A stretch of DNA of 10,869 nt from an uncultured Butyricicoccus sp. GTDB taxonomy: Bacteria > Bacillota > Clostridia > Oscillospirales > Butyricicoccaceae. Both the position numbers and the translations under genes were made by a program. The first letter of the stretch is position 1; each line of letters starts with the position of its first letter. Positions 5,613-10,869 of this stretch are shown in pieces. The stretch is from the NCBI GenBank assembly GCA_900547195.1, contig URFQ01000081.1, forward strand, positions 1 through 10,869, given 5' to 3'. The notes under the pieces were generated by a model, which was not told the DNA's origin, did no database searches, and was given only the letters and a program-made list of their open reading frames with translations.

Positions 5613-5903
5613 CAATTACAGAAATTCAAATGTGATGACCGGGGAAGTAACACCTCCCACACCCTTTTAGAGAGCCGCCGGTTCGGTGCAAGACGGCAGG
5701 GGGGAGCGCGTGAAAGTCGCCCGCGAACGGCCGCGCCGAAAAGGGGATTTGCCCGCAGTAGACGCGGACGGCTGACCGCCGTTATACGGTTCGGCGCCCG
5801 GTTTGGGCACTGGCAGAGTGGCCGCGTCCGGCGCGGCAATAAGAGTGGTACCGCAGAGCGTAAGTCTTTGTCTCTTACAGGAGACAAGGGCTTTTTCTTT
5901 TTT
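5613..5903 (+). promoter_or_regulatory. T-box leader (tRNA-sensing), probable valine specifier
   Basis: Leader RNA that binds a matching uncharged tRNA and allows read-through into ilvB. Stem I begins near 5631, with the loop-E-like GGGGAAGTAACA (5641-5652) and the AGAGAGCCG distal motif at 5671-5679. The T-box sequence is at 5841-5856 (AAGAGTGGTACCGCAG); its TGGT can pair with an ACCA tRNA end, as expected for branched-chain tRNAs with discriminator A. Antiterminator TAAGAG (5840-5845) pairs with CTCTTA (5872-5877), exclusive of the terminator. Between the stem I helices, the 3' side of the specifier loop reads GTGAAAGTCG, so GTC (valine, 5716-5718) is the best specifier candidate; this is a hand fold and less certain. 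A long-range helix (5761-5767 with 5822-5828) encloses the stem III region. Confidence 0.9.
5864..5903 (+). terminator. T-box-controlled intrinsic terminator
   Basis: GTCTTTGTCTC (5864-5874) pairs with GAGACAAGGGC (5881-5891), 11 pairs including two G-U, loop TTACAG, followed by five Ts, a C and six Ts. Its 5' strand overlaps the antiterminator partner (5872-5877), so the two folds compete. Confidence 0.9.
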
Positions 5904-5942
5904 CGGACACTTGAAACTGTAAAGATGAGTGAGGTTAGAACG

Positions 5943-7607
5943 ATGAAACTGAATGGCTCACAGATTTTGTGTGAAGTCCTGGTAGAGCAGGGCGTTGACA
6001 CCATTTTCGGATATCCGGGCGGCGCGGTTCTTAATATTTACGATGCGCTGTATCTCAACCGCGACCGCATCCGGCATGTGCTGACCGCACACGAGCAGGG
6101 CGCGGCGCACGCGGCGGACGGATATGCCCGCGCAACCGGCAAAACCGGCGTCTGTCTGGCCACGAGCGGCCCGGGCGCGACCAATCTGGTCACCGGCATC
6201 GCCACCGCGTATATGGACTCGATCCCCATGGTTGCCATCACCGGCAACGTCGGCACCAGCCTGATTGGCAAGGACTCCTTCCAGGAGGTCTATATTGCCG
6301 GCATCACCATGCCGATTACCAAGCATAATTTTGTCGTCCGCCACGTCGAAGAGCTGGCGGATATCCTGCGCGACGCGTTCCGTATCGCGCAGACCGGCCG
6401 CCCCGGCCCGGTGCTCGTCGATATCCCGAAGGACGTCACTGCAAACGTTTGTGAATTTGAAAACCGCCCGCTGCTGGACACCACATGCCAGTATGATGTC
6501 ACCGAAGCCGATTTCCGGCGCGTTGCGGCTGCGATCAACAAGGCCGAGCGCCCGGTCATCTACTTTGGCGGCGGCGTGGCCATTTCGGACGCAGGCGAGC
6601 AGCTGGCGGCGCTCATGCACAAAGCGGAAATCCCGGCTTCAGGCACAATGATGGCGATTGGCGCGCTGTCCACCGACGATCCCCTGTATCTTGGCATGGT
6701 CGGCATGCACGGCAAAGTCTCGGCCGGCTTCGCCATCGACAAGGCCGATCTCGTCCTCGCGCTCGGCGCACGCTTTTCCGACCGCGTGGCAACCGACCCG
6801 GACCGCTTTGCCCCGGAGGCCAAGATCATTCACGTCGACATTGACGCGGCGGAGATTAATAAAAATATGGCGACCGATGATTCCATTGTTGCGGACGCCC
6901 GCACCTTCCTGGAAGGCGTGCTGCCGTTTATCGAGGAGAACAGGCATCCTGCGTGGATTGCGCAGATCCGGGAGTGGAAGGAAAAACTCGATTACCGGCC
7001 GAAGGACGACGACAGCGTGCTGCGTCCCCATCAGGTCATCGGTGCAATTGCCGATCTTGCGGGCGACGATGCGCTGATTGTCACCGACGTTGGCCAGCAT
7101 CAGATGTGGGCGGCCCAGTATTGCCGCCGCAACCGCATCCGCCAGTTCCTGACCTCGGGCGGCCTTGGCACCATGGGCTATGGCTATGGCGCCGCGATCG
7201 GCGCGCAGATCGGTTGTCCGGACAAGAAGGTTGTCCATGTCACCGGCGACGGCTCGTTCCATATGAACCTCAACGAGGCCTGCACCGCAGTCTCCAACAA
7301 CCTGCCGATCGTTACCGTGATCATGAACAACAGCGTGCTCGGCATGGTTTACCAGTGGCAGACCATGTTCTACAACAAGCACTATGCCGCGACCACCCCG
7401 CACCGCAAAACCGATTTTGTCAAGCTTGCCGACGCCTTTGGCGCGCGCGGCGTGCGCTGCGCCAATCTGACGGAATTCCGGGCTGCTCTGGCCGAAGCGC
7501 TGCGCCACAACGGCCCGACCCTGATCGATTGCGTGATCGACTGCGAAGAGCGTGTGCTGCCCATGGTTCCGGCGGGCAAGTCGGTCCGCGATTTCGTCAT
7601 TGATTAA
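5943..7607 (+). CDS. ilvB: Acetohydroxyacid synthase (acetolactate synthase), large catalytic subunit
   Basis: Joins two pyruvates to acetolactate (valine/leucine route) or pyruvate plus 2-oxobutyrate to acetohydroxybutyrate (isoleucine route); thiamin diphosphate and FAD dependent, cytoplasmic, works with IlvN. 554 residues, normal length. The N-terminal domain has FGYPGGAVLNIYDAL and catalytic E51 in TAHEQGAAHAADGYAR, then SGPGATNLVTGIATAY. The central FAD-type domain runs about 190-340. The C-terminal ThDP motif starts GDG at 435-437 and ends NN at 462-463, followed by LGMVYQWQ. The ATG at 5943 is chosen because GTGAGG lies 8 bases upstream; the ATG at 5925 has no ribosome site and the frame further upstream is T-box RNA. 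ilvN follows after 12 bases. Expression is expected to rise when the cognate tRNA (probably tRNA-Val) is uncharged. Confidence 0.97.
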   Translation: MKLNGSQILCEVLVEQGVDTIFGYPGGAVLNIYDALYLNRDRIRHVLTAHEQGAAHAADGYARATGKTGVCLATSGPGATNLVTGIATAYMDSIPMVAITGNVGTSLIGKDSFQEVYIAGITMPITKHNFVVRHVEELADILRDAFRIAQTGRPGPVLVDIPKDVTANVCEFENRPLLDTTCQYDVTEADFRRVAAAINKAERPVIYFGGGVAISDAGEQLAALMHKAEIPASGTMMAIGALSTDDPLYLGMVGMHGKVSAGFAIDKADLVLALGARFSDRVATDPDRFAPEAKIIHVDIDAAEINKNMATDDSIVADARTFLEGVLPFIEENRHPAWIAQIREWKEKLDYRPKDDDSVLRPHQVIGAIADLAGDDALIVTDVGQHQMWAAQYCRRNRIRQFLTSGGLGTMGYGYGAAIGAQIGCPDKKVVHVTGDGSFHMNLNEACTAVSNNLPIVTVIMNNSVLGMVYQWQTMFYNKHYAATTPHRKTDFVKLADAFGARGVRCANLTEFRAALAEALRHNGPTLIDCVIDCEERVLPMVPAGKSVRDFVID

Positions 7608-7619
7608 GGAGGAACACGT

Positions 7620-8096
7620 ATGCAGAAGTATATCCTGTCGGTCATGGTCAAAAACAACGCCGGCGTACTGGCGCGCGTGTCCAGCCTGTTTGGCCGGCGC
7701 GGCTTTAACATCGATTCGCTGACCGTTTCCGCGACCACCGACCCGACCATTTCCCGTATGTCCATCATCGTCACCGGCGACGAGGCCACGCTGGAGCAGA
7801 TTATGAAGCAGCTGTCCAAGCTGGAAGAGGCACTTTGGGTCGAGCAGCTCTGGGAGGACGATTCCTACTGCCGCGAGCTGGTGTTTGTCAAGGTGCTGGC
7901 GGAGACCGCCGGTGTGCGCGGCAGCATCCGCGAAGTCGCGGAGGTTTATAACGCGAACATCGTGGAATCCAACCACAATTCGATCATTGTTGAACTGACC
8001 GAGGTACCCAGCCGAATCGATGCGTTCCTGAGCGTCATTTCAAACTTTGAAGTCGTCGAGATGTGCCGCTCGGGCGTCACCGCGATGATGAAATAA
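7620..8096 (+). CDS. ilvN: Acetohydroxyacid synthase, small regulatory subunit
   Basis: Activates the IlvB catalytic subunit and confers feedback inhibition by valine. 158 residues, close to Escherichia coli IlvH (163). An N-terminal ACT domain spans about residues 4-76 (ILSVMVKNNAGVLARVSSLF, then RRGFNIDSLTVS, TDPTISRMSIIV). G15 and N30 line up with the valine-contacting glycine 14 and asparagine 29 of IlvH, so valine inhibition is expected to be retained. The C-terminal domain (about 80-158) has RELVFVKV, VAEVYNANIVE and the closing RSGVTAMMK. AAGGAGGA sits 6 bases before the ATG. It could equally be named ilvH. Confidence 0.96.
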   Translation: MQKYILSVMVKNNAGVLARVSSLFGRRGFNIDSLTVSATTDPTISRMSIIVTGDEATLEQIMKQLSKLEEALWVEQLWEDDSYCRELVFVKVLAETAGVRGSIREVAEVYNANIVESNHNSIIVELTEVPSRIDAFLSVISNFEVVEMCRSGVTAMMK

Positions 8097-8143
8097 CGTT
8101 CATCCGTTTTTTCCGGCTTCGCCGCAAAATACTCACACTTTCG

Positions 8144-8164
8144 TTATATAATTATTTTATATAA
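8144..8164. repeat. AT-rich inverted repeat in the ilvN-ilvC gap
   Basis: TTATATAA (8144-8151) and TTATATAA (8157-8164) are separated by TTATT. The octamer is itself a palindrome, so the pair reads as both direct and inverted repeat. It also contains a TATAAT (8147-8152) that could be a -10, but no -35 sits at the right distance. The 96-base gap is otherwise plain. It may be an internal promoter, a regulator site or a cleavage region that separates ilvBN from ilvC. Confidence 0.4.
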
Positions 8165-8192
8165 AACCTACTATATTTGGGAGGAAACAAAA

Positions 8193-9188
8193 ATGGTAAA
8201 GATGTTCTATGATGCAGACTGCAACCTGTCCCTGCTCGATGGCAAGACCGTTGCGATCATCGGTTTTGGTTCCCAGGGCCACGCGCATGCGATGAACCTG
8301 AAGGATTCCGGCGTCAATGTTGTCGTTGGCCTGCGCCCGGGCTCCAAGCATGAGAAGAAGGCTAAGGATTACGGCCTGACCGTCATGACCCCGGCCGAAG
8401 CTGCCGCTGCGGGCGACATCATCATGATGCTGACCCCGGACGAGAAGCAGGCTGACATTTATAAGGATGTCATTGAGCCGAACCTGAAGCCGGGCAACGT
8501 GCTGGCTTTCGCGCACGGCTTCAACATCCATTTCAAGCAGATCGTGCCGCCGGCTGACGTGGACGTCATCATGATTGCGCCGAAGGGCCCGGGCCACACC
8601 GTCCGTTCGCAGTATGTAGAAGGCCATGGCGTTCCGGATCTGGTTTGTGTCCATCAGGACGCTTCCGGAAAGGCCATGGATATCGCTCTGGCTTACGCTG
8701 CCGGCATCGGCGGCGGCCGCGCGGGCATCCTGGAGTCCACGTTCCGCACCGAGACCGAGACCGACCTGTTCGGCGAGCAGGCTGTCCTGTGCGGCGGCGT
8801 CTGCGAGCTGATGAAGGCTGGCTTCGAGACTCTGGTGGAAGCTGGTTACGCTCCGGAAAACGCTTACTTCGAGTGCATCCATGAGATGAAGCTGATTGTT
8901 GACCTGATTAACGAGGGCGGCTTTGCCAAGATGCGTTACTCGATCTCCGATACCGCGGAGTACGGCGATTACCGCACCGGTAAGCGCATCATCACCGAGG
9001 AGACCCGCAAGGAGATGAAGAAGATCCTGCGCGAGATTCAGGACGGCACCTTCGCTTCCGAGTGGATCCAGGAGAACCGTGCGGGCGGCCGTGCGAAGTT
9101 CCTGGCAACCCGTCAGCTTGAGGCGGAGACCGAGCTCGAAGAGACCGGCAAGCGCCTGCGCGGCATGATGAGCTGGCTCAAGAAGTAA
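8193..9188 (+). CDS. ilvC: Ketol-acid reductoisomerase, class I (short form)
   Basis: Second step of valine and isoleucine synthesis: magnesium-dependent rearrangement and NAD(P)H reduction of acetohydroxy acids to dihydroxy acids. 331 residues, exactly the class I size. The Rossmann motif is GFGSQGHAHAMNLKDSG (residues 24-40). Catalytic and metal residues are D191 and E195 (DLFGEQ), E227 and E231 (FECIHEMKL) and S252 (SISDTAEYGD). The cofactor loop reads GLRPGSKHEKKA (46-57): where the usual NADPH form has S and W, this has H53 and E54, so nicotinamide preference is uncertain. Ribosome site GGGAGGAAAC precedes the ATG by a few bases. Its codon use (many GCT, CTG, AAG, GAG) looks like that of a highly expressed gene compared with its neighbours. 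Confidence 0.97.
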   Translation: MVKMFYDADCNLSLLDGKTVAIIGFGSQGHAHAMNLKDSGVNVVVGLRPGSKHEKKAKDYGLTVMTPAEAAAAGDIIMMLTPDEKQADIYKDVIEPNLKPGNVLAFAHGFNIHFKQIVPPADVDVIMIAPKGPGHTVRSQYVEGHGVPDLVCVHQDASGKAMDIALAYAAGIGGGRAGILESTFRTETETDLFGEQAVLCGGVCELMKAGFETLVEAGYAPENAYFECIHEMKLIVDLINEGGFAKMRYSISDTAEYGDYRTGKRIITEETRKEMKKILREIQDGTFASEWIQENRAGGRAKFLATRQLEAETELEETGKRLRGMMSWLKK

Positions 9189-9189
9189 G

Positions 9190-9247
9190 GCAGGGATCCG
9201 GGGAAGGGAGATACGGCCCTGCGGGGCCGCTCCTTCTTCGTCCCTGC
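9190..9247 (+). other. Large imperfect stem-loop after ilvC
   Basis: GCAGGGA (9190-9196) pairs with TCCCTGC (9241-9247). Inside, GGGAG (9206-9210) faces CTCCT (9230-9234), and GGCCC (9215-9219) pairs with GGGCC (9224-9228). No T-run follows, so it is not a standard terminator. It may protect the 3' end of the ilvBNC message or reduce read-through into the next two genes. Confidence 0.45.
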
Positions 9248-9305
9248 TTGCTGGAATCTTGTTTGATCCGGCGGAATGGAGAACCGTGCGCCTTTGGGCG
9301 CGAAG

Positions 9306-9324
9306 CCTGACGGCTGCCGTCAGG
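9306..9324 (+). repeat. Palindrome just before the DUF6485 ribosome site
   Basis: CCTGACGGC and GCCGTCAGG surround a single T. As RNA it would form a 7-base stem with a 5-base loop. The 3' arm overlaps an AGGAG (9322-9326), but a second site GGGAGGG (9329-9335) is closer to the start, so occlusion would be partial at most. Confidence 0.4.
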
Positions 9325-9341
9325 AGATGGGAGGGACAACG

Positions 9342-9533
9342 ATGGCTTGTGCAAATGTAAAAGAGTGCGCCTGCACCGTGGAAGGCTGCCCGCGTCACGC
9401 CAAGTGCTGCGAATGCGTCGCATATCATCGCGACCACGAGGGCGGCGTACCCGGCTGCTTCTTCACTAGGGAGGGCGAAGCGCTGCATGACCGCAGCTTT
9501 GAAGCCCTGCTGAAGGATCGCGGCGTAAGCTAA
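9342..9533 (+). CDS. DUF6485-type small cysteine-rich protein
   Basis: 63-residue cytoplasmic protein with eight cysteines at positions 3, 9, 11, 16, 22, 23, 25 and 39. The pattern C-x-C-T-x4-C-x5-CCEC followed by AYHR and PGCFF matches the DUF6485 family as I remember it, a probable zinc or iron-sulfur binding protein of unknown role that is widespread in anaerobes. The ATG at 9342 is set by GGGAGGG 6 bases upstream; an in-frame ATG at 9276 lacks a site and would add 22 non-family residues. A small palindrome (9306-9324) borders the ribosome site. It follows ilvC by 153 bases, with no clear promoter or terminator in between, and its stop is 2 bases from the flavoprotein start, so the pair is almost certainly co-translated. 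Family name fairly likely; function unknown. Confidence 0.75.
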   Translation: MACANVKECACTVEGCPRHAKCCECVAYHRDHEGGVPGCFFTREGEALHDRSFEALLKDRGVS

Positions 9534-9535
9534 AA

Positions 9536-10240
9536 ATGAATATTACAGTCATTTATTCCAGCGGGCGCAAGCAGAATTCCTGTTCTTCCGGCGCGGCAAA
9601 AATGCTGGCCGGCCGGCTGCTGAACGGCGGTGAACTCTTTGAGTTCCACCTGCCGCGGGATATGCCTCATATCTGTATGGGCTGTGGCGTTTGCCTTGGC
9701 GGCAAGCCGGAAAAATGCGGCGGTTATCCATATCTAAAGCCAATTTTGCAGGCGTTTGCGCGTTCGGATCTGCTGGTGTTCTGTTCCCCGGTATATGTGT
9801 ATCATACGCCGGGACAAATGAAAACCCTGCTTGACCATTTTGGATATCGCTGGATGGTGCACCGGTTCGATGCGGAGATGATGAAAAAACAGGCGGTTGT
9901 GATTGCCACAGCGGGCGGCGGCGGACTGAAGTCTGCGGTGAAGGATATCCGCGACAGCCTGGATTTCTGGGGCGTTGCGCGCACGCATGTCATCACGCAA
10001 AGCGTATGGGAATACAACTGGAGCACACTGCCCGATTCGTTCCGCCGGAAATTGACCCGCAAGGTGGAAAAGACGGCGGCGGCAGTCGAGAACTGCGCGA
10101 AGCGTTTGACGCCTTCATGCAAGATCCGGCTTATGTACCGTGCGTTTTGTTTCCTGCATAAGAATCGGAAAATGAACGAGTTGGATGACCGTTACTGGAT
10201 GGAGCAGGGATACACGGCTTGTGTTCCATGGAAGAAATGA
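9536..10240 (+). CDS. Flavodoxin-fold NAD(P)H oxidoreductase with iron-sulfur flavoprotein cysteine motif
   Basis: Predicted cytoplasmic redox flavoprotein of 234 residues. A flavodoxin-like fold is indicated by an N-terminal strand and phosphate loop (VIYSSGRKQNS, residues 5-15), then LLVFCSPVYVYHTPGQMKTLLDHFGYRW (about 79-106) that would line the FMN site, and VVIATAGGGG. Cysteines C47, C50, C53 and C61 form CX2CX2CX7C, which fits the compact cluster motif of iron-sulfur flavoproteins (Isf), so an FMN plus [4Fe-4S] protein is likely. The C-terminal 70 residues are basic and helical. The ATG is 2 bases after the preceding stop with no good ribosome site, so it probably depends on translational coupling to the DUF6485 gene. 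A strong terminator follows. Electron partner and substrate are not known; NADPH-dependent FMN reductase is an alternative label. Confidence 0.8.
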   Translation: MNITVIYSSGRKQNSCSSGAAKMLAGRLLNGGELFEFHLPRDMPHICMGCGVCLGGKPEKCGGYPYLKPILQAFARSDLLVFCSPVYVYHTPGQMKTLLDHFGYRWMVHRFDAEMMKKQAVVIATAGGGGLKSAVKDIRDSLDFWGVARTHVITQSVWEYNWSTLPDSFRRKLTRKVEKTAAAVENCAKRLTPSCKIRLMYRAFCFLHKNRKMNELDDRYWMEQGYTACVPWKK

Positions 10241-10251
10241 AAAATACCCGG

Positions 10252-10286
10252 ACGGGCGGACGGTTTCTATCCGTCCGCCCGTTTTT
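10252..10286 (+). terminator. Strong intrinsic terminator between the flavoprotein gene and ilvD
   Basis: ACGGGCGGACGG (10252-10263) pairs perfectly with CCGTCCGCCCGT (10271-10282), a 12-base stem with loop TTTCTAT and a run of five Ts (10282-10286). It begins 11 bases after the flavoprotein stop and ends only 20 bases before the ilvD ATG, with no visible promoter after it. Confidence 0.85.
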
Positions 10287-10306
10287 GCAGAACAGGAGGA
10301 AAAAAG

Positions 10307-10869
10307 ATGTCCAGAAGAAGCGACAACATCACGGCCGGGCCCGAGCGCATGCCCAACCGCTCGCTGCTGCGCGCGTGCGGCATGACTGACGAGGAGATGG
10401 ACCGCCCGATCATCGGCGTGGTTTCCGCATACTCGGAGATCATCCCCGGCCACATTAACCTCGATAAAATTGCGGACGCAGTCAAGGCGGGGGTGCGCAT
10501 GGCGGGCGGTACCCCGGTGCTTGTCCCGGCCATCGGCGTGTGCGACGGCATCGCCATGGGCCACATCGGCATGAAGTATTCCCTCGCCTCCCGCGAGCTA
10601 ATTGCGGACAGTGTGGAAACGCTGGCGCAGGCGCACCAGCTGGACGGCCTGGTGCTCATCCCGAACTGTGACAAGATCGTGCCCGGCATGCTGATGGCGG
10701 CCGCGCGCCTGAATATCCCGTCCATCCTGGTTTCGGGCGGCCCGATGCTCGCCGGCCATTTCGGCGGCGAAGAGGTTTCCCTTTCCAAGACCTTTGAGGC
10801 GGTTGGCGCGTACAAGGCCGGCATGATGGACGAGGCCACATTCTATGAGGCTGAGTGCAATTCCTGCCC
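10307..10869 (+). CDS. ilvD: Dihydroxyacid dehydratase (partial, C-terminus beyond the right edge)
   Basis: Third step of branched-chain synthesis: iron-sulfur enzyme that dehydrates dihydroxy acids to 2-oxo acids. 187 whole codons of about 550-570 are present. Motifs: RACGMTDEEMDRPIIGVVSA, then SEIIPGHINL with PGH at 47-49, IGVCDGIAMGHIGMKYSLAS, SRELIADSVE, and NCDKIVPGML with cluster cysteine C121 and K123, the lysine that is carboxylated in this family. The frame leaves the window at ECNSCP, the start of the third cluster-cysteine motif. PGH rather than PCN at the first site resembles the E. coli [4Fe-4S] type rather than the [2Fe-2S] type; this is a tentative reading. AGGAGG (10294-10299) lies 7 bases before the ATG. 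The closest relatives, such as phosphogluconate dehydratase, are less likely given the ilv context. Confidence 0.95.
   Translation, partial: MSRRSDNITAGPERMPNRSLLRACGMTDEEMDRPIIGVVSAYSEIIPGHINLDKIADAVKAGVRMAGGTPVLVPAIGVCDGIAMGHIGMKYSLASRELIADSVETLAQAHQLDGLVLIPNCDKIVPGMLMAAARLNIPSILVSGGPMLAGHFGGEEVSLSKTFEAVGAYKAGMMDEATFYEAECNSC

Noticed and set aside
5565..5942. N-terminal extension of ilvB to 5565, or start at the ATG at 5925
   Set aside because: The extension translates the promoter and T-box RNA. The ATG at 5925 has no ribosome site, whereas 5943 has GTGAGG at 8 bases and gives the normal protein length.
6639..7976. 445-codon open frame on the minus strand across ilvB and ilvN
   Set aside because: It is the antisense of two clear enzymes, rich in H, R, A, G and D as expected of a shadow of GC-biased codons, with no ribosome site or known motif.
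8147..8152. TATAAT as a definite ilvC promoter
   Set aside because: No acceptable -35 lies 16-18 bases upstream and there is no TG extension, so it is kept only as a possibility in the AT-rich repeat entry.
8157..9488. 443-codon open frame on the minus strand across ilvC
   Set aside because: Antisense shadow of ilvC and its flanks; composition is unlike a real protein and it has no supporting start signals.

Overview
The window reads as chromosomal DNA from a GC-rich, spore-forming member of the Clostridia; Oscillospiraceae or Butyricicoccaceae-like is my guess. The reasons are strong AGGAGG-type ribosome binding sites, a T-box leader, a GerMN lipoprotein, a DUF421/DUF4363 pair behind a sigma-G-like promoter, and a DUF6485-type cysteine-rich protein. 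No phage, conjugative, CRISPR, tRNA or rRNA genes are visible. The placement is inference from gene families, not from a marker gene.

Left part (1-2480, minus strand): a polyamine-type ABC importer operon, potA-potB-potC. Each junction is a 4-base ATGA overlap. The operon reads out of the left edge; the substrate-binding protein (potD) would be expected beyond it. A good sigma-A promoter precedes potA, and potA starts with TTG. Divergent from it is a gene for a single-domain GerMN lipoprotein (2730-3257).

Middle part (3258-5540): a 490-base gene-poor stretch holds an intrinsic terminator that appears to have been split by a 215-base chain-of-hairpins element, flanked by perfect 26-base copies of the terminator hairpin. 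Next come a DUF1275/YoaK membrane protein gene with its own promoter and, converging on it with a 4-base stop-codon overlap, a DUF421-DUF4363 operon. The DUF421 promoter region carries a near-ideal sigma-G (forespore) pattern.

Right part (5578-10869, plus strand): a branched-chain amino acid operon. A consensus promoter (TTGACA, 17 bases, TATAAT) drives a T-box leader with an antiterminator/terminator switch, followed by ilvB and ilvN (acetohydroxyacid synthase), ilvC (ketol-acid reductoisomerase), a DUF6485 cysteine-rich small protein, an iron-sulfur-flavoprotein-like gene, a strong intrinsic terminator and the start of ilvD (dihydroxyacid dehydratase, cut by the right edge). Together IlvB/N, IlvC and IlvD carry out the first three steps of valine and isoleucine synthesis, under control by uncharged tRNA. 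The two redox or metal-type genes between ilvC and ilvD are not textbook members of the pathway.

I do not see an undescribed large system. The most interesting items are the hairpin element in the gerMN terminator, the sigma-G-like control of DUF421/DUF4363, the redox-like pair inside the ilv cluster, and an unusual cofactor loop in IlvC.
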